From Pseudomonas sp. ATCC 13867 (lineage in GTDB: Bacteria > Pseudomonadota > Gammaproteobacteria > Pseudomonadales > Pseudomonadaceae), in the NCBI RefSeq assembly GCF_000349845.1, contig NC_020829.1, positions 1 through 64,000 of the forward strand: DNA of 64,000 bases, read 5' to 3'. Positions 11,947 through 21,734 of the stretch are shown in pieces. Every line of letters starts with the position of its first letter. Within the stretch, counting starts at the first letter, position 1. Both the position numbers and the translations under genes were made by a program. The notes beneath the pieces were generated by a model. The model did not search any database, had not been told where the DNA came from, and saw only the letters and a list, made by a program, of their open reading frames with translations.

Positions 11947-14330
11947 CACACCCCCCCCACAATCTTGTGCAGCAAACCTTCGCTCTGCTGCTCCAGCGCG
12001 AGTATGTCAGCGCGGATTTCCGCCAGAGTGCGCAGTGGCGTGGGCTTGTAGAAGTAGCGGGCGAACGAAATTTCATAGCCGATCTGGGTTTTGTCCGTGG
12101 CGATCCAGGCATCTGGTGTATGCGGCCGCACTTCGCGGGCAAAGAAGGCGTCGATACCGCCTGGCTCTTTTAACGGCACCTGCTCGGTGTCGCGCAGATC
12201 CGCGTCGGATTCATATTCCACGACTTCGCGGTGGTTGTGTTCATCTAACAGATAACGACCATCGTAATTCCCCACAAAGGGGTCAGAGGCTTTGAGTTTT
12301 GTGCGTTTTGCAATAACGGGCGGAGCCGTTTCGTCTCGCCAGCTGACAGCCTTGTAGATGGCCTTCTTCTCTGACGCGCTGAGCTTGTCGCCCTGCGCTT
12401 TGAGTGCAGCATCGAAGCAGGTGCGGAACTCATTGTGGTCGTCGAACACGGCGCTGCCCAGCGCCTTCCGAGCCCGTTGCGCCACCTCCAGCAACCGCTT
12501 GTCACGCTGCCAAGTCGATGCGTCGAGCAGTTTCTTGCGGCGCTTGGCGGGCACAGCCTTGCGGGTTGCGGGGGTCTCACTGTCATCGTCGCTGTCGCCG
12601 TCTTCACTGTCCTCGTCTTCGTTCTCATCCTCACCTTTTAGCCAGGCCTCGATGGCCGTTTTGCGCTTGGCGAACTCGCTGTAGAGCGCTTCGCCGTGGG
12701 TGGCGTAGATCTCGGCGCGCAGTGCCTCGTCGCTGGAGGCAAAACGCAGGGGCTCAATGCGTTCGTCGGAGAGTTGGCTTTTCAGGCGTAGCGGGCGCTC
12801 GACGGTGATCTTCCAGTAGCCGAAGTCCTGGGTATCGAACCATTTGGACTGGGCGGTTTCCTGTGCTTCACCGAGGTAGAGATCGAGGATGCAGGCAACG
12901 TCAGAATCACTCAGTTCGCAGTTCTTCTTGCCGAGGTTACGGCGCAGCGGCTGAAACCACTGCGATGCATCTATTAACTGCACTTTGCCACGGCGCGCTT
13001 GGGCCTTCTTGTTGGCCAGCACCCATATATAGGTGGCAATGCCGGTGTTGTAGAAGATGTTGAGCGGTAGGGCGATGATGGCCTCCAGCCAGTCGTTCTC
13101 TAGTACCCAGCGGCGTATGTTGCTCTCACCTTGGCCTGCGTCGCCGGTAAACAGCGCCGAGCCGTTATGCACCAGCGCGATGCGGCTGCCCAGCGGCGTG
13201 TTGTGCTTCATCTTTTGCAGCTTGTTCACCAGGAACATGAGCTGCCCGTCGCTGGAGCGGGTGATGAGCTTGAACTCGGACTCGCCCGCGTGGCTGACGA
13301 TAAAGCGAGGATCGTTGAATTCCTTCTTGCCGCCCATGCGCTCCAGATCGGTTTTCCAACTCTTGCCATAGGGAGGGTTGGAGATCATGAAATCGAACTC
13401 GCGGCTGCGGAACTGATCGGCGGACAGGGTCGATTTGTCTGCACCGCCAACTATGTTCTCGGCCTCTGCGCCCTCGCCTTTCAGGAGCAAGTCGGCCTTG
13501 CAGATGGCGTAGGTTTCGTCGCTGATCTCCTGGCCGAACAGGTGAATGGACACCTCCTTGTCGTGTTCGTCCGCCAGTTCGTGCAAGACTTCTTCGGCAA
13601 CAGTCAGCATCCCGCCTGTGCCGCAGCTGCCGTCGTATAGCGAGTAGGTGCTGGATTCAATCCAGTCAGCCACGGGCAGGAACAACAGCTTAGCCATGAG
13701 TTGAACCACGTCGCGTGGCGTGAAGTGTTCGCCCGCCTCTTCGTTGTTTTCTTCGTTGAAGCGGCGGATCAGCTCCTCGAACACGGTGCCCATGCCGTGG
13801 TTGTCCAGCGCAGGCAGCTTGATGCGCCCGTCTGCATCCTTGACCGGCAGCGGCGCGAGATTGATCTCCGGGTCGAGGAAGTCGTCGATCAGGTAGCCGA
13901 GGACGTGGGAATCCACTAGCTTCTGAATCTGGTTGCGGAAGTTGAACTTGGTGAGGATCTCCTGCACGTTGGGCGAGAAGCCGTCTAAATATGCAATGAA
14001 GTCATCGCGCAGGCGCTGGCCTGCCGCGCTAGCCTTCAGCTTGGCTAGGGTGAATTCCGAAACGTTGTAGAACGCCTGCTTGGCAGCATCACGTAGTGCA
14101 CCGTCCTGCTCTGCCACGTTGTGGGCATCAAGTAGTTTCTTGCGCTCCAGCACCGCGTCCTTAGTAGCTTCTAGCACTGCATCGAGCCGTCGCAGTACGG
14201 TGAAGGGCAGGATCACGTCGCGGTACTTGCCGCGTACATACACATCGCGCAGGCGGTCATCGGCGATGTTCCAGATGAAGTCGGAAATCCACTTGATCTG
14301 GCTTTGGTCTTGGAGCTTGGGGGAATTCAT
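11946..14330 (-). CDS. hsdM: Type I N6-adenine methyltransferase, M subunit
   Basis: HsdM methylates adenine at the HsdS-defined site and, with HsdR, decides between modification and cleavage. The 794-aa protein starts with the HsdM N-terminal helical domain (QIKWISDFIWNIADDRLRD). The SAM-binding motif I variant DGSCGTGGML is near residue 231 and the catalytic SNPPYGKSW near 315. The C-terminal half is longer than in EcoKI-type subunits and contains a strongly acidic low-complexity insert (about residues 565-585, with DEDSEDGDSDDD) before a lysine-rich helix. ATG 14330 is preferred to the upstream in-frame ATG 14369 because it directly precedes the conserved domain and has AAGG upstream. Confidence 0.94.
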   Translation of the reverse strand: MNSPKLQDQSQIKWISDFIWNIADDRLRDVYVRGKYRDVILPFTVLRRLDAVLEATKDAVLERKKLLDAHNVAEQDGALRDAAKQAFYNVSEFTLAKLKASAAGQRLRDDFIAYLDGFSPNVQEILTKFNFRNQIQKLVDSHVLGYLIDDFLDPEINLAPLPVKDADGRIKLPALDNHGMGTVFEELIRRFNEENNEEAGEHFTPRDVVQLMAKLLFLPVADWIESSTYSLYDGSCGTGGMLTVAEEVLHELADEHDKEVSIHLFGQEISDETYAICKADLLLKGEGAEAENIVGGADKSTLSADQFRSREFDFMISNPPYGKSWKTDLERMGGKKEFNDPRFIVSHAGESEFKLITRSSDGQLMFLVNKLQKMKHNTPLGSRIALVHNGSALFTGDAGQGESNIRRWVLENDWLEAIIALPLNIFYNTGIATYIWVLANKKAQARRGKVQLIDASQWFQPLRRNLGKKNCELSDSDVACILDLYLGEAQETAQSKWFDTQDFGYWKITVERPLRLKSQLSDERIEPLRFASSDEALRAEIYATHGEALYSEFAKRKTAIEAWLKGEDENEDEDSEDGDSDDDSETPATRKAVPAKRRKKLLDASTWQRDKRLLEVAQRARKALGSAVFDDHNEFRTCFDAALKAQGDKLSASEKKAIYKAVSWRDETAPPVIAKRTKLKASDPFVGNYDGRYLLDEHNHREVVEYESDADLRDTEQVPLKEPGGIDAFFAREVRPHTPDAWIATDKTQIGYEISFARYFYKPTPLRTLAEIRADILALEQQSEGLLHKIVGGV

Positions 14331-14425
14331 GGTGCTTAACCTTGGAATTTCTAGAATGTCTTTTGGCAATCCGCTTGCTGATGGCCTACAGAGTCGCTGT
14401 AAACCCCGGAATACGCCAGCAACCG

Positions 14426-16216
14426 TCAGGCAAGGGCAGCGCCGAATGCCTTGACGGTTTCCTCGCTGTCGCGACCCGAGATGCCTTTGCCGGTGGCTGC
14501 CTCGATGAGCTTCAGCAGTTCACTGCCGCGTTTGCAGATGAAGTCGTCGAAGTTATCACCACGTAGCTCTGCCACCGGAATGGCATGGCTATGTAGGAAG
14601 GTATCCAGCGTCTTGGCATCAACCTGCTTGTGCTTCTCGACACGCCCTAGATAGATGCTGGGGGCATCCCCACCGATATAGCGGTTGGTGCTGGCGGCTA
14701 GCGGAGCTTTGTTGACTACGCTGTTCCACTTCTCGCGGGGTAGTCTCTGGGCTGGGGCTTCGCACCAGGCACGGGGGAAAATGTGGTGTATGTCGATGGC
14801 GTTGTTGAAATAGGTGTTCAGATCGATCGGTGTACCGGTGATGAAGTCGCGGCTGCCATGTTTCATCAGCAACGCAGTTAGGCCCTTGTAGGCAGCGGCT
14901 TGGCGCGATTGCAGCGATAGCAGCCGATTGGGCGCAAAACTGGAGTCACGCAGAGTCCGAGGTTCATTACCCTCCTCAATCCACTGGGCCACATCCGGGA
15001 CGTCCATTGCAAAGCGGGTTTCGTTGGCGCCGCCATACAGTTCACCAAAGACGCCACACCAGTACCAGCGCAAGACCTTCTGCTTCACACCATGCAGATC
15101 GATTTTGATCTGATGGTGCGTGCAAATCACTGCCAGGGGAATCAACTGGGTTGCATACGGCAGGCTGCGAATCTCAAAGATCTTCTCTTCCGCCAGGATC
15201 TCTGCAGCTTTCTTGAATCCCGCCTCGACGCTGTCTGCAAGCCGGGTGAAATCCTCTTTCTCCAGGCGCAGTACGTCGGCCCGTTTGCAGGAAACTGGAC
15301 TCTTGCTCTTCAGATGGCGCTCGAAGCTGGCGAGCAATGTTACGGCCACTAGGAAGCTCGTACCATCTACGGCCTTCAGAACGCTGTGTCTGGAGGTCAT
15401 CCGGGCTGCACGTTTGTCCCAGTCTTCGCGTAGATTGAATTCGCTGGCAGCAAAGGTCGCCGTCATTAGCTCAAAGACTGTCAGCGTTACTCCACCTGTG
15501 TTCACCTTCTCGAATACTTGGCAGACCGCCTCGCGCGGTGTGTCGCTGGACAACTCGATGGCTGGAACCTTGAACTGCTGGAAGCGAAGCCAGATATCCT
15601 GTTCGAAGCGCATGAGAAACATCGCTGCTTCGAGGTTATTTCCGAAGTGGTTCGCATAGCCCATTTTCCACTGCATGAAGCCCGCTGTATCAAACATCAG
15701 GGCAGCCGGGAACATGCGCAGCTGATACTGCTTAGTAGGCGTGCTGAGATCGAGATCCACATGGCGACCGAAATCGGAAGTAACCATTAGGGATTCCGGC
15801 ACAGAAACCACGGCGTCTTCACGATCCTCCTGCGGATCTAGGCACTTCGTCATATCGAGGAAGTACACACGATTAATCTCTGCGCCCTTTTCCGTTCTGG
15901 TTTTGACGGGCTTACCGCTTCGTAAAGCCAGATACATAGAGGTGAGGCGCTGCTGACCATCTAGCACCAGGATCTTCGGACTAGGAGCAGGCTTGAGCTC
16001 AACGCCTTCGAAAAGGCGCGGTTTAAAAGGGACACCGCCAGCTTCAAGAAACATGACCGCGCCAATGGGGTACGAAAGAGACAAGCTCGCGATTAGGGAG
16101 CTGATGTGCCTGTCATCCCAGACCCAGCCGCGTTGAAAGTCAGGCAGCTGGGTTTCGCCTTTAGCGATTGAGTCGAGGACGTCTTTCAGGGACGGTTCAG
16201 CGGTTCTGAAGCTCAT
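14426..16216 (-). CDS. DUF262/HNH (GmrSD-like) restriction protein
   Basis: This 596-aa protein has the DUF262 signature: LPDFQRGWVW at 24-33 and the nucleotide-pocket motif DGQQRLTSMY at 86-95. An HNH-type centre IDIHHIFPRAW near 474 lies in a C-terminal region of DUF1524 type. Proteins of this architecture include GmrSD-type modification-dependent restriction enzymes and BrxU, in which the DUF262 domain couples NTP hydrolysis to the nuclease. It lies between the SNF2 helicase and hsdM, same strand, with 71-bp and 95-bp gaps. It may protect against phages with modified DNA that escape the type I enzyme, or be a working part of a larger system (inference). Confidence 0.85.
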   Translation of the reverse strand: MSFRTAEPSLKDVLDSIAKGETQLPDFQRGWVWDDRHISSLIASLSLSYPIGAVMFLEAGGVPFKPRLFEGVELKPAPSPKILVLDGQQRLTSMYLALRSGKPVKTRTEKGAEINRVYFLDMTKCLDPQEDREDAVVSVPESLMVTSDFGRHVDLDLSTPTKQYQLRMFPAALMFDTAGFMQWKMGYANHFGNNLEAAMFLMRFEQDIWLRFQQFKVPAIELSSDTPREAVCQVFEKVNTGGVTLTVFELMTATFAASEFNLREDWDKRAARMTSRHSVLKAVDGTSFLVAVTLLASFERHLKSKSPVSCKRADVLRLEKEDFTRLADSVEAGFKKAAEILAEEKIFEIRSLPYATQLIPLAVICTHHQIKIDLHGVKQKVLRWYWCGVFGELYGGANETRFAMDVPDVAQWIEEGNEPRTLRDSSFAPNRLLSLQSRQAAAYKGLTALLMKHGSRDFITGTPIDLNTYFNNAIDIHHIFPRAWCEAPAQRLPREKWNSVVNKAPLAASTNRYIGGDAPSIYLGRVEKHKQVDAKTLDTFLHSHAIPVAELRGDNFDDFICKRGSELLKLIEAATGKGISGRDSEETVKAFGAALA

Positions 16217-16287
16217 GCTTCGGGCACTTCCTTGGTGTTGATGTTTATGTGTGGTGGCCGAGTTTGTCTTTATCTGTACTTGCTTCG

Positions 16288-19134
16288 CTAGAACGATGTG
16301 CTGTCCTGAGTCCAGCCTGCAGCTGCCCAGTCCAAATTTTCGGGTATTAGATAGCGGTTACTGGCATCAGCAAGTCGCTGATTAACCATTTCTTCTGCAA
16401 CTTTGAACAGCCACTTGGAGGCCTCTGCGGCTGGGCTAAGGCTACTGTGTACGGCAGGGCTCAGGAGCCATTGGCTGGCCTTCGCAGGGTTCAGCTTGGC
16501 TTTACCACCGTTAACCTGAATGGCAACAAACTCCTGGCGCATGCGTTTGCCCTGGGGGCCTTGCCAGCGCAGCATGGCTCCAAGCAGAGCACCCTCTCCT
16601 AGTTCTGGCGCATTGAGCATGGCAGCCAAACCGCCAAAATCGTACTCGCAGGCCTTGCCCAGTAGGTACTGCATCAGCTTGGAGTTGAGGTCGAGCATGT
16701 GGGTGTCTGGACGATTGGCCGCCAGCATGCGATCCAAGGTTACATCCATGCGCTGTGAGGCCTTCGGGGACAGCCCCATGTCGCGCATTACCTGCTCGGA
16801 CAATCGGATACGCAGCAACCGCTCTTTATGGCTGCGCTCTGCGACCTCAATGCCCAATTGATCGAACATCCCAAGGACAAAGCTGTAGAGATGATCGACA
16901 GTAATTTCGAGCTCATCGCGTAGCTCACTGGGGTCGCTGGTGGCGGCATGGGCAAACAGCTCTCGTTGTTTAGCGGCAGCCGTACGTGCCTGCTTCAGCG
17001 CTTCGTCGATTCGCTCACGGGTACGGTCTATGCCGAGTTTTGTCGCCTGTTGCAGGATGTCTTCTACGTCGATCAGCTCGGCCAGCTCTCCGAGGATTTC
17101 ATCCTTCAGGCCTTCGTTGAACTCATGCCGCTGAACCTCGGCAAGATCGGTCACCACGCTGTCGATTCGCTCATACATCAGGTCGACGATGTTCTGATCC
17201 AGACTGTCGGTTTGCTGGATGTTGAACACGACAACCTTCTTCTTCTGGCCATAGCGATACAGGCGGCCAATGCGCTGTACGAGGCGCATTGGGTTCCAGG
17301 GCAGGTCATAGTTGACCATGACGTGGCATTTGCTCTGAAGGTTGATGCCCTCCCCGCCTGCCTCAGTCGAAATCAGAAAGCGGCCTTGCTCCTCGAATCG
17401 CTTGATAGCCTCACGTCGCTCAGCATGTTGCATGGAGCCATTAATGAGCTCGACCTGGTCGCTACCATATTGGTCAGCCAGTGCTGCGCGGAGGTAGTTT
17501 TGAGTGGTGCGGTATTCGGTAAAGATCAGCACCTTCTCGTCGGCATTGGCGGCGTGGATCTTGCCGATGATGTCTTCGATAAACAGCTTCAGTTTGAGGT
17601 CGTTAGCCTTCAGTACTGCTGCTTCGGCAATCAGGTCTTTAAGCAGCTGCACTTCACCAGCGAAGAATTCGCGGGCATCACTGGTGAACTGTTCTTCCCA
17701 TTCACCCAGATAACGTTGGTCTCTGGGTTCTTCATCCGAGAGTCCGTTGGCCTCATCGTCGAGCAGGCGCTGAAGGCGGTTGCACAACGCCCTATGAATA
17801 GCTGCTGCACTGGAGGCTGCTAGCTTGCGGTAGACGGTCATCACGAAGCCAATAGCGTTACCGGTTCGTCCCAGTGCTTCACCCGCGTCATAGCCTTTGC
17901 GCAGATAGTCCTGAAGGGTTTTATCGAATTCGATGGATTCCGTGCTGCTGGGTACCTGCAAGGCACTGGTTATTTTGCCTTGGAAGATGAAGTTCCCTTC
18001 TGCATCCGTTACATCCGCCTTGTGATTGCGGAACACCATGTCATGCAGGATTTCTGGCTTGATGTTGAGAGCCATTAGGTCGGTGCGTCGCTCGGGGCGA
18101 AGCAGTTCCAGCAGAGCGACAAACTTGTCTTGCATGCCCTGGTGAGGGGTCGCACTCAGCAACAGCATGTGTTTGGTTTGACTGCGTAGATTTTTCGCCA
18201 AGTCATAGCGTTCCGAGCTGTCCAGCTTCTGCCCGTACTGGCGACGGCTGAGTCGATGGCCTTCGTCAAATATCACCAGATCCCAGGGCTCTGCTTGGAG
18301 CAGGCTTTCCAAGTGACCTTCCTGCTTGAGTCGATCCATGGAGCCAATGACACAGTCGTGCATCTTCCATTGGCGAGATTCGTTGATGAAAAAGTCCTCA
18401 CCATAGATCTCAAAGTCTTCGATCTTGAACTTGTGGTAGAGCTCTTCCTGCCATTGCTTGGTCAGGCCTGCGGGGGTAACCAGCAAGATGCGTTTGACCA
18501 GATCTCGTTGCCGCAGCGCATGCAGGAGCATGCCGGTCTCAATAGTCTTGCCGAGGCCCACATCGTCCGCGATCAACCAGTTGAAGTTGCCGGAGGCGAG
18601 GATGTGGTGCACCAAGTGAATCTGATGAGGAAGCGGTTCAATCTCTAGGTGAGAAAGAGCACCAGTGTTTTCATTCCACACCTTGATGGCATGGGCGAGC
18701 ATGCGCAGTCGCATGCGTTCAGCATCGACTGCTTCGCCTTTACTGGCAGTGACAAACCGATGCTTAACGCCCTTCACCTGACGCAGGTACTGATAGGGCA
18801 GCCAATGGCGTTCTCCTCGCTCAGGAAAGTCGACTAGGACTTGCTCGCTCCCCGCTAAGGTGCGTTGCTGCATGATCACGCCCTGCCCAAGTGAGCGAAC
18901 ACCGCTATTTGGTGTTTCGTCGATCACGTCCATGCCATTTTGAAAGCCTGAGCGCACGGCAGATGCATCGACATAGGCCAGTTTCTTCTCCGGACTGAAC
19001 CAGTGAACCTGAAGCTGATCTTCGGCTTCTTTAGCAATGGCCATTTTGACAATGCCCCGACGTTCACTCTGGCCGCTGGGTAATGTTTGGCATACCCAGC
19101 AACCGGGAACGTGGGTAAGACTAAGGGGCTTCAT
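16288..19134 (-). CDS. SNF2/RapA-like superfamily 2 helicase (defence-associated)
   Basis: This 948-aa protein is an SNF2-type DNA translocase. A poorly conserved N-terminal region (1-160) includes an SH3/Tudor-like stretch (QLQVHWFSPEKKLAYVDA). It is followed by LIADDVGLGKTIE (motif I, near 187-199), VIFDEGHRLSRR (a DEGH variant of the DEAH box, near 285), LLLSATPHQG (motif III), and the second RecA lobe with STEAGGEGINLQ and MRLVQRIGRLYRYGQ. The C-terminal 300 residues are helical and unlike RapA. The start has AGGA seven bases upstream. It is 17 bp from the preceding 715-aa gene and surely co-transcribed. It resembles helicases of DISARM and other islands, but none of their partner genes is present. 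Confidence 0.85.
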   Translation of the reverse strand: MKPLSLTHVPGCWVCQTLPSGQSERRGIVKMAIAKEAEDQLQVHWFSPEKKLAYVDASAVRSGFQNGMDVIDETPNSGVRSLGQGVIMQQRTLAGSEQVLVDFPERGERHWLPYQYLRQVKGVKHRFVTASKGEAVDAERMRLRMLAHAIKVWNENTGALSHLEIEPLPHQIHLVHHILASGNFNWLIADDVGLGKTIETGMLLHALRQRDLVKRILLVTPAGLTKQWQEELYHKFKIEDFEIYGEDFFINESRQWKMHDCVIGSMDRLKQEGHLESLLQAEPWDLVIFDEGHRLSRRQYGQKLDSSERYDLAKNLRSQTKHMLLLSATPHQGMQDKFVALLELLRPERRTDLMALNIKPEILHDMVFRNHKADVTDAEGNFIFQGKITSALQVPSSTESIEFDKTLQDYLRKGYDAGEALGRTGNAIGFVMTVYRKLAASSAAAIHRALCNRLQRLLDDEANGLSDEEPRDQRYLGEWEEQFTSDAREFFAGEVQLLKDLIAEAAVLKANDLKLKLFIEDIIGKIHAANADEKVLIFTEYRTTQNYLRAALADQYGSDQVELINGSMQHAERREAIKRFEEQGRFLISTEAGGEGINLQSKCHVMVNYDLPWNPMRLVQRIGRLYRYGQKKKVVVFNIQQTDSLDQNIVDLMYERIDSVVTDLAEVQRHEFNEGLKDEILGELAELIDVEDILQQATKLGIDRTRERIDEALKQARTAAAKQRELFAHAATSDPSELRDELEITVDHLYSFVLGMFDQLGIEVAERSHKERLLRIRLSEQVMRDMGLSPKASQRMDVTLDRMLAANRPDTHMLDLNSKLMQYLLGKACEYDFGGLAAMLNAPELGEGALLGAMLRWQGPQGKRMRQEFVAIQVNGGKAKLNPAKASQWLLSPAVHSSLSPAAEASKWLFKVAEEMVNQRLADASNRYLIPENLDWAAAGWTQDSTSF

Positions 19135-19151
19135 GGGCTAGTCCTTTATCC

Positions 19152-21299
19152 TTATGGCTCAATGTTTGGCGAGGGTTGGTCGCTACTTTGTGCGTGCAAG
19201 GCAGACGCGAGCGGAGCAGCTGACCACTGAGGTGGAGCGCCTTCAGAACCAACGTCAACGCTATCTTCCTCAGCTTCAATATCGCTAGGCATCTCAGCGT
19301 CTTCAGCTGGTTTCTTCGAACGCTTTTTGGGAAATATTGGAGGCGTTTCTACTACAACTGGCGGCTTGTCACTGAAGTAACAGCTGGGTTCCTCGGGGTG
19401 CTTTGTTTGGAAAACACCAAATTCCCGCAGGCGCTCGGTCTTCTCGATTTCTAGCGTGTCGCAAAGTCCCAGATCACTGTATTCCTCCGGTGGTAGCTCG
19501 CGAGGATCATGAAAATCAAATTGCTGACTGGCGGGCAGACAACCTCCGAGATTGGCGAACCTGAACCATAGGTATCGAGCAAAGGCTTTAAACGCACGGC
19601 GCAACGTGCTGTTCTCGTACCAGGAAGCAAAAAGGTTTTCGAGGAAGACCTCGATCTCTTCTACTTGGGGAAGCGACTCGAAGGAGCGCACTATCAGCAG
19701 TGCTGTCGGCCAGGACAGAACGTAGTAGGACAGGCGACTGCTGCCGGTTTTATCGAAGGCGATCCAGTAGATATCGTTTTCGGCCCAGATCACTTTGATG
19801 TGCGCAGCAAGGATCAGCTCCTCAGGAGTCAGCCCTTTTTCGATCTCTCTCTCCAATGCAATACGAGTTGCCCCCCAGCCGCTCATAACAAAAATCTGCT
19901 GAACCAAGGGTAGTGTGCTGAGTGGCCAATTGGCTTTTCCAATCAGTTCCGCAGCTTTCTGAAGTGCGCGATCTTCACGGGAAAGCTTGTCTGCCAGCCA
20001 ATCATTGGATTCGGATGCTGCCGGCTCCTCATTGCCGAAGACTTCATCCGGGTCAAAGGCATAGGCAGCGTAGTCATCATCTAGATCACGGAAGTCATCC
20101 AGAGCAGAGTTGGTATCTCCGTCGAGTTCTTTGCCCAGCTCGATGATGGTCAGATCATGCAGGTTATGATCGAAGTCGAAGCCATCTTCCGGGTCTTCAA
20201 GCCCCAGACCCATTTGCACAGGACTAGGTACGTCCAGCTCAAGTTCAGCTAGTGGAAGATCATCGTCGTGCTCGTCGAGGACAGGAGAATGATCCGGGGG
20301 CGCGGGGACGTCATCAGTGTTTGCTTCTGTTGAACTTAAGGACGGAGAATTTATGACGCTTAAAGATCGCCCCGACCTCTTAATTATCCTGACGCTAGCT
20401 TGTAATTCGCCGGGCTCAGAGGTTTTTCTCGGCATGGCAAGCTTAAGAATGGACTTTTCAGTAGCTCGCGAAGTGATTGCGTCCCCACTTGCCTGTTCTT
20501 CAGTATCGCCTTCCACGGCCGGGGATATCTCAAACTCTTCAGCTGCATCGGCGAGTGGTGGTGCTTCATTGGCGGAAGGCTCAACATGATTTCCCCACCA
20601 GCCGTCCAAATTTAAAGGTGGAAACTGGGCGGCAGCTTGTTGAATGAAACTGAGAGAATTGTCGACTGCCTCCGAAGAGATCTGGTCAGTTGACGCTACT
20701 GGGCACCCCAGTGTGGCCAGCGAAGTGGATGAATCGTTGAGAAATGCAAGGTCGCTAGCCGTTGGTAGATCGACTTCCGGCTCTAGAGTTGTCTCTGTAA
20801 AGGCTTGTTGTTGGCGTTTTAACAGCAGTGCACGTTGCATTGCCTTGGCCCCTTCTAAAGGGCGGCGCTGCAGCGTGTGTACGCGGCTGAGCAGATTCAG
20901 GTAGTCAGGCTCTTCGCTTATGTCGATAGCTTCAAGCAGGAGTGATTCAGCTGCTTGCAACTTGCCTGACGCGACGAGGTGATTGACGTCTCGAAGCAGC
21001 ATCTCTTTGCTCTGCTGCTTGCTTTTGATCGAAAGTGTTTGGGGGACGCGGCTCTTTTTGAAATGCAGGATTAGCTCAAGACGGCGTCGAATGTCGTCCG
21101 TTGCCTGGTGGTTTTCAAGAAACTCGCTGAGGAGTACCCGGGCTGTGGGGTGCTGCCCTTGAGTAATAAGAAGGGAGATGGCTTGAAGTAGACCCTCTGA
21201 GGAATAGCCTTTCAGGCACGAACGAATCTTCGTTTCCAACTCTTTTGGATCAGAAGCGGCGTAGCTCCACAGTTCGTCTAGCAGTGATTCCCAATCCAT
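19152..21299 (-). CDS. Acidic 715-aa protein of unknown function with helical-repeat N-terminus
   Basis: I do not recognise this protein. Residues 1-175 look like an alpha-helical repeat array of TPR type (LQAAESLLLEAIDISEEPDYL, then a GAKAMQRALLLKR helix). Residues about 200-440 are acidic and low in complexity, likely disordered, with clusters such as EHDDDLPLAELELD. Residues about 450-610 look like a folded domain rich in aromatic residues (KVIWAENDIYWIAFDKTG, YVLSWPTALLIVRSF). The tail contains a KKRSKKP basic patch. It is the first gene of the leftward block, only 17 bp before the SNF2 helicase, so it is probably its partner, perhaps a sensor or adaptor (inference). Confidence 0.75.
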   Translation of the reverse strand: MDWESLLDELWSYAASDPKELETKIRSCLKGYSSEGLLQAISLLITQGQHPTARVLLSEFLENHQATDDIRRRLELILHFKKSRVPQTLSIKSKQQSKEMLLRDVNHLVASGKLQAAESLLLEAIDISEEPDYLNLLSRVHTLQRRPLEGAKAMQRALLLKRQQQAFTETTLEPEVDLPTASDLAFLNDSSTSLATLGCPVASTDQISSEAVDNSLSFIQQAAAQFPPLNLDGWWGNHVEPSANEAPPLADAAEEFEISPAVEGDTEEQASGDAITSRATEKSILKLAMPRKTSEPGELQASVRIIKRSGRSLSVINSPSLSSTEANTDDVPAPPDHSPVLDEHDDDLPLAELELDVPSPVQMGLGLEDPEDGFDFDHNLHDLTIIELGKELDGDTNSALDDFRDLDDDYAAYAFDPDEVFGNEEPAASESNDWLADKLSREDRALQKAAELIGKANWPLSTLPLVQQIFVMSGWGATRIALEREIEKGLTPEELILAAHIKVIWAENDIYWIAFDKTGSSRLSYYVLSWPTALLIVRSFESLPQVEEIEVFLENLFASWYENSTLRRAFKAFARYLWFRFANLGGCLPASQQFDFHDPRELPPEEYSDLGLCDTLEIEKTERLREFGVFQTKHPEEPSCYFSDKPPVVVETPPIFPKKRSKKPAEDAEMPSDIEAEEDSVDVGSEGAPPQWSAAPLASALHAQSSDQPSPNIEP

Positions 21300-21734
21300 T
21301 TCTATGCCGGCTCCATGGCGACCACTTAGCTTGAGCTAGATCATGACGCGTGGGTGAGCTGCCCTTCCGCTCCATGACAATTGCAACCCGTGCCATTGTC
21401 ACATTATCCAGACTGACTTTGTGGGAAAGGCAGAAAGCCATCATGGCATCAATTAATTTTCTGGTCAGCCAGCATAAGTATCAGGCTCGTCTTGGGCGGC
21501 ACGCGAATCTCCCACGCCGCGCCGGTTTCCACCAATGCCCGCAACGTCTCCTGCTCGATGGCTCGTTTCATGGCGCCCCTGGCTGTCGCGTCCAACCAGT
21601 TCCCCGCCTTCTGGTATAGCGCAGCGTGGCGTGCCGGTAGCCGTCGCCGGCCAAGCGGTCACCGCCCCTGGTTCAGGTGTGGGGGCTATTCACCATAACG
21701 TCCTATTACGCGCAGTCCACTGCTCTGCAGTGCG
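21300..21734. other. Non-coding or decayed segment between defence block and J-domain gene
   Basis: No convincing full gene is present. On the minus strand a frame open from about 21651 to a TGA at 21449-21451 reads protein-like (ALYQKAGNWLDATARGA, then MKRAIEQETLRALVETG). If started at ATG 21571, preceded by AGGGGC, it would give only 40 aa. It may be the tail of a truncated gene. The promoter of the 715-aa/helicase operon should lie in 21300-21450, but no clear -10/-35 was identified. Confidence 0.4.

Noticed and set aside
16288..19134. DISARM or Dpd assignment for the SNF2-like helicase
   Set aside because: No drmA, drmB, drmC, drmMI or dpd partners are present, and the adjacent protein is not a member I recognise.
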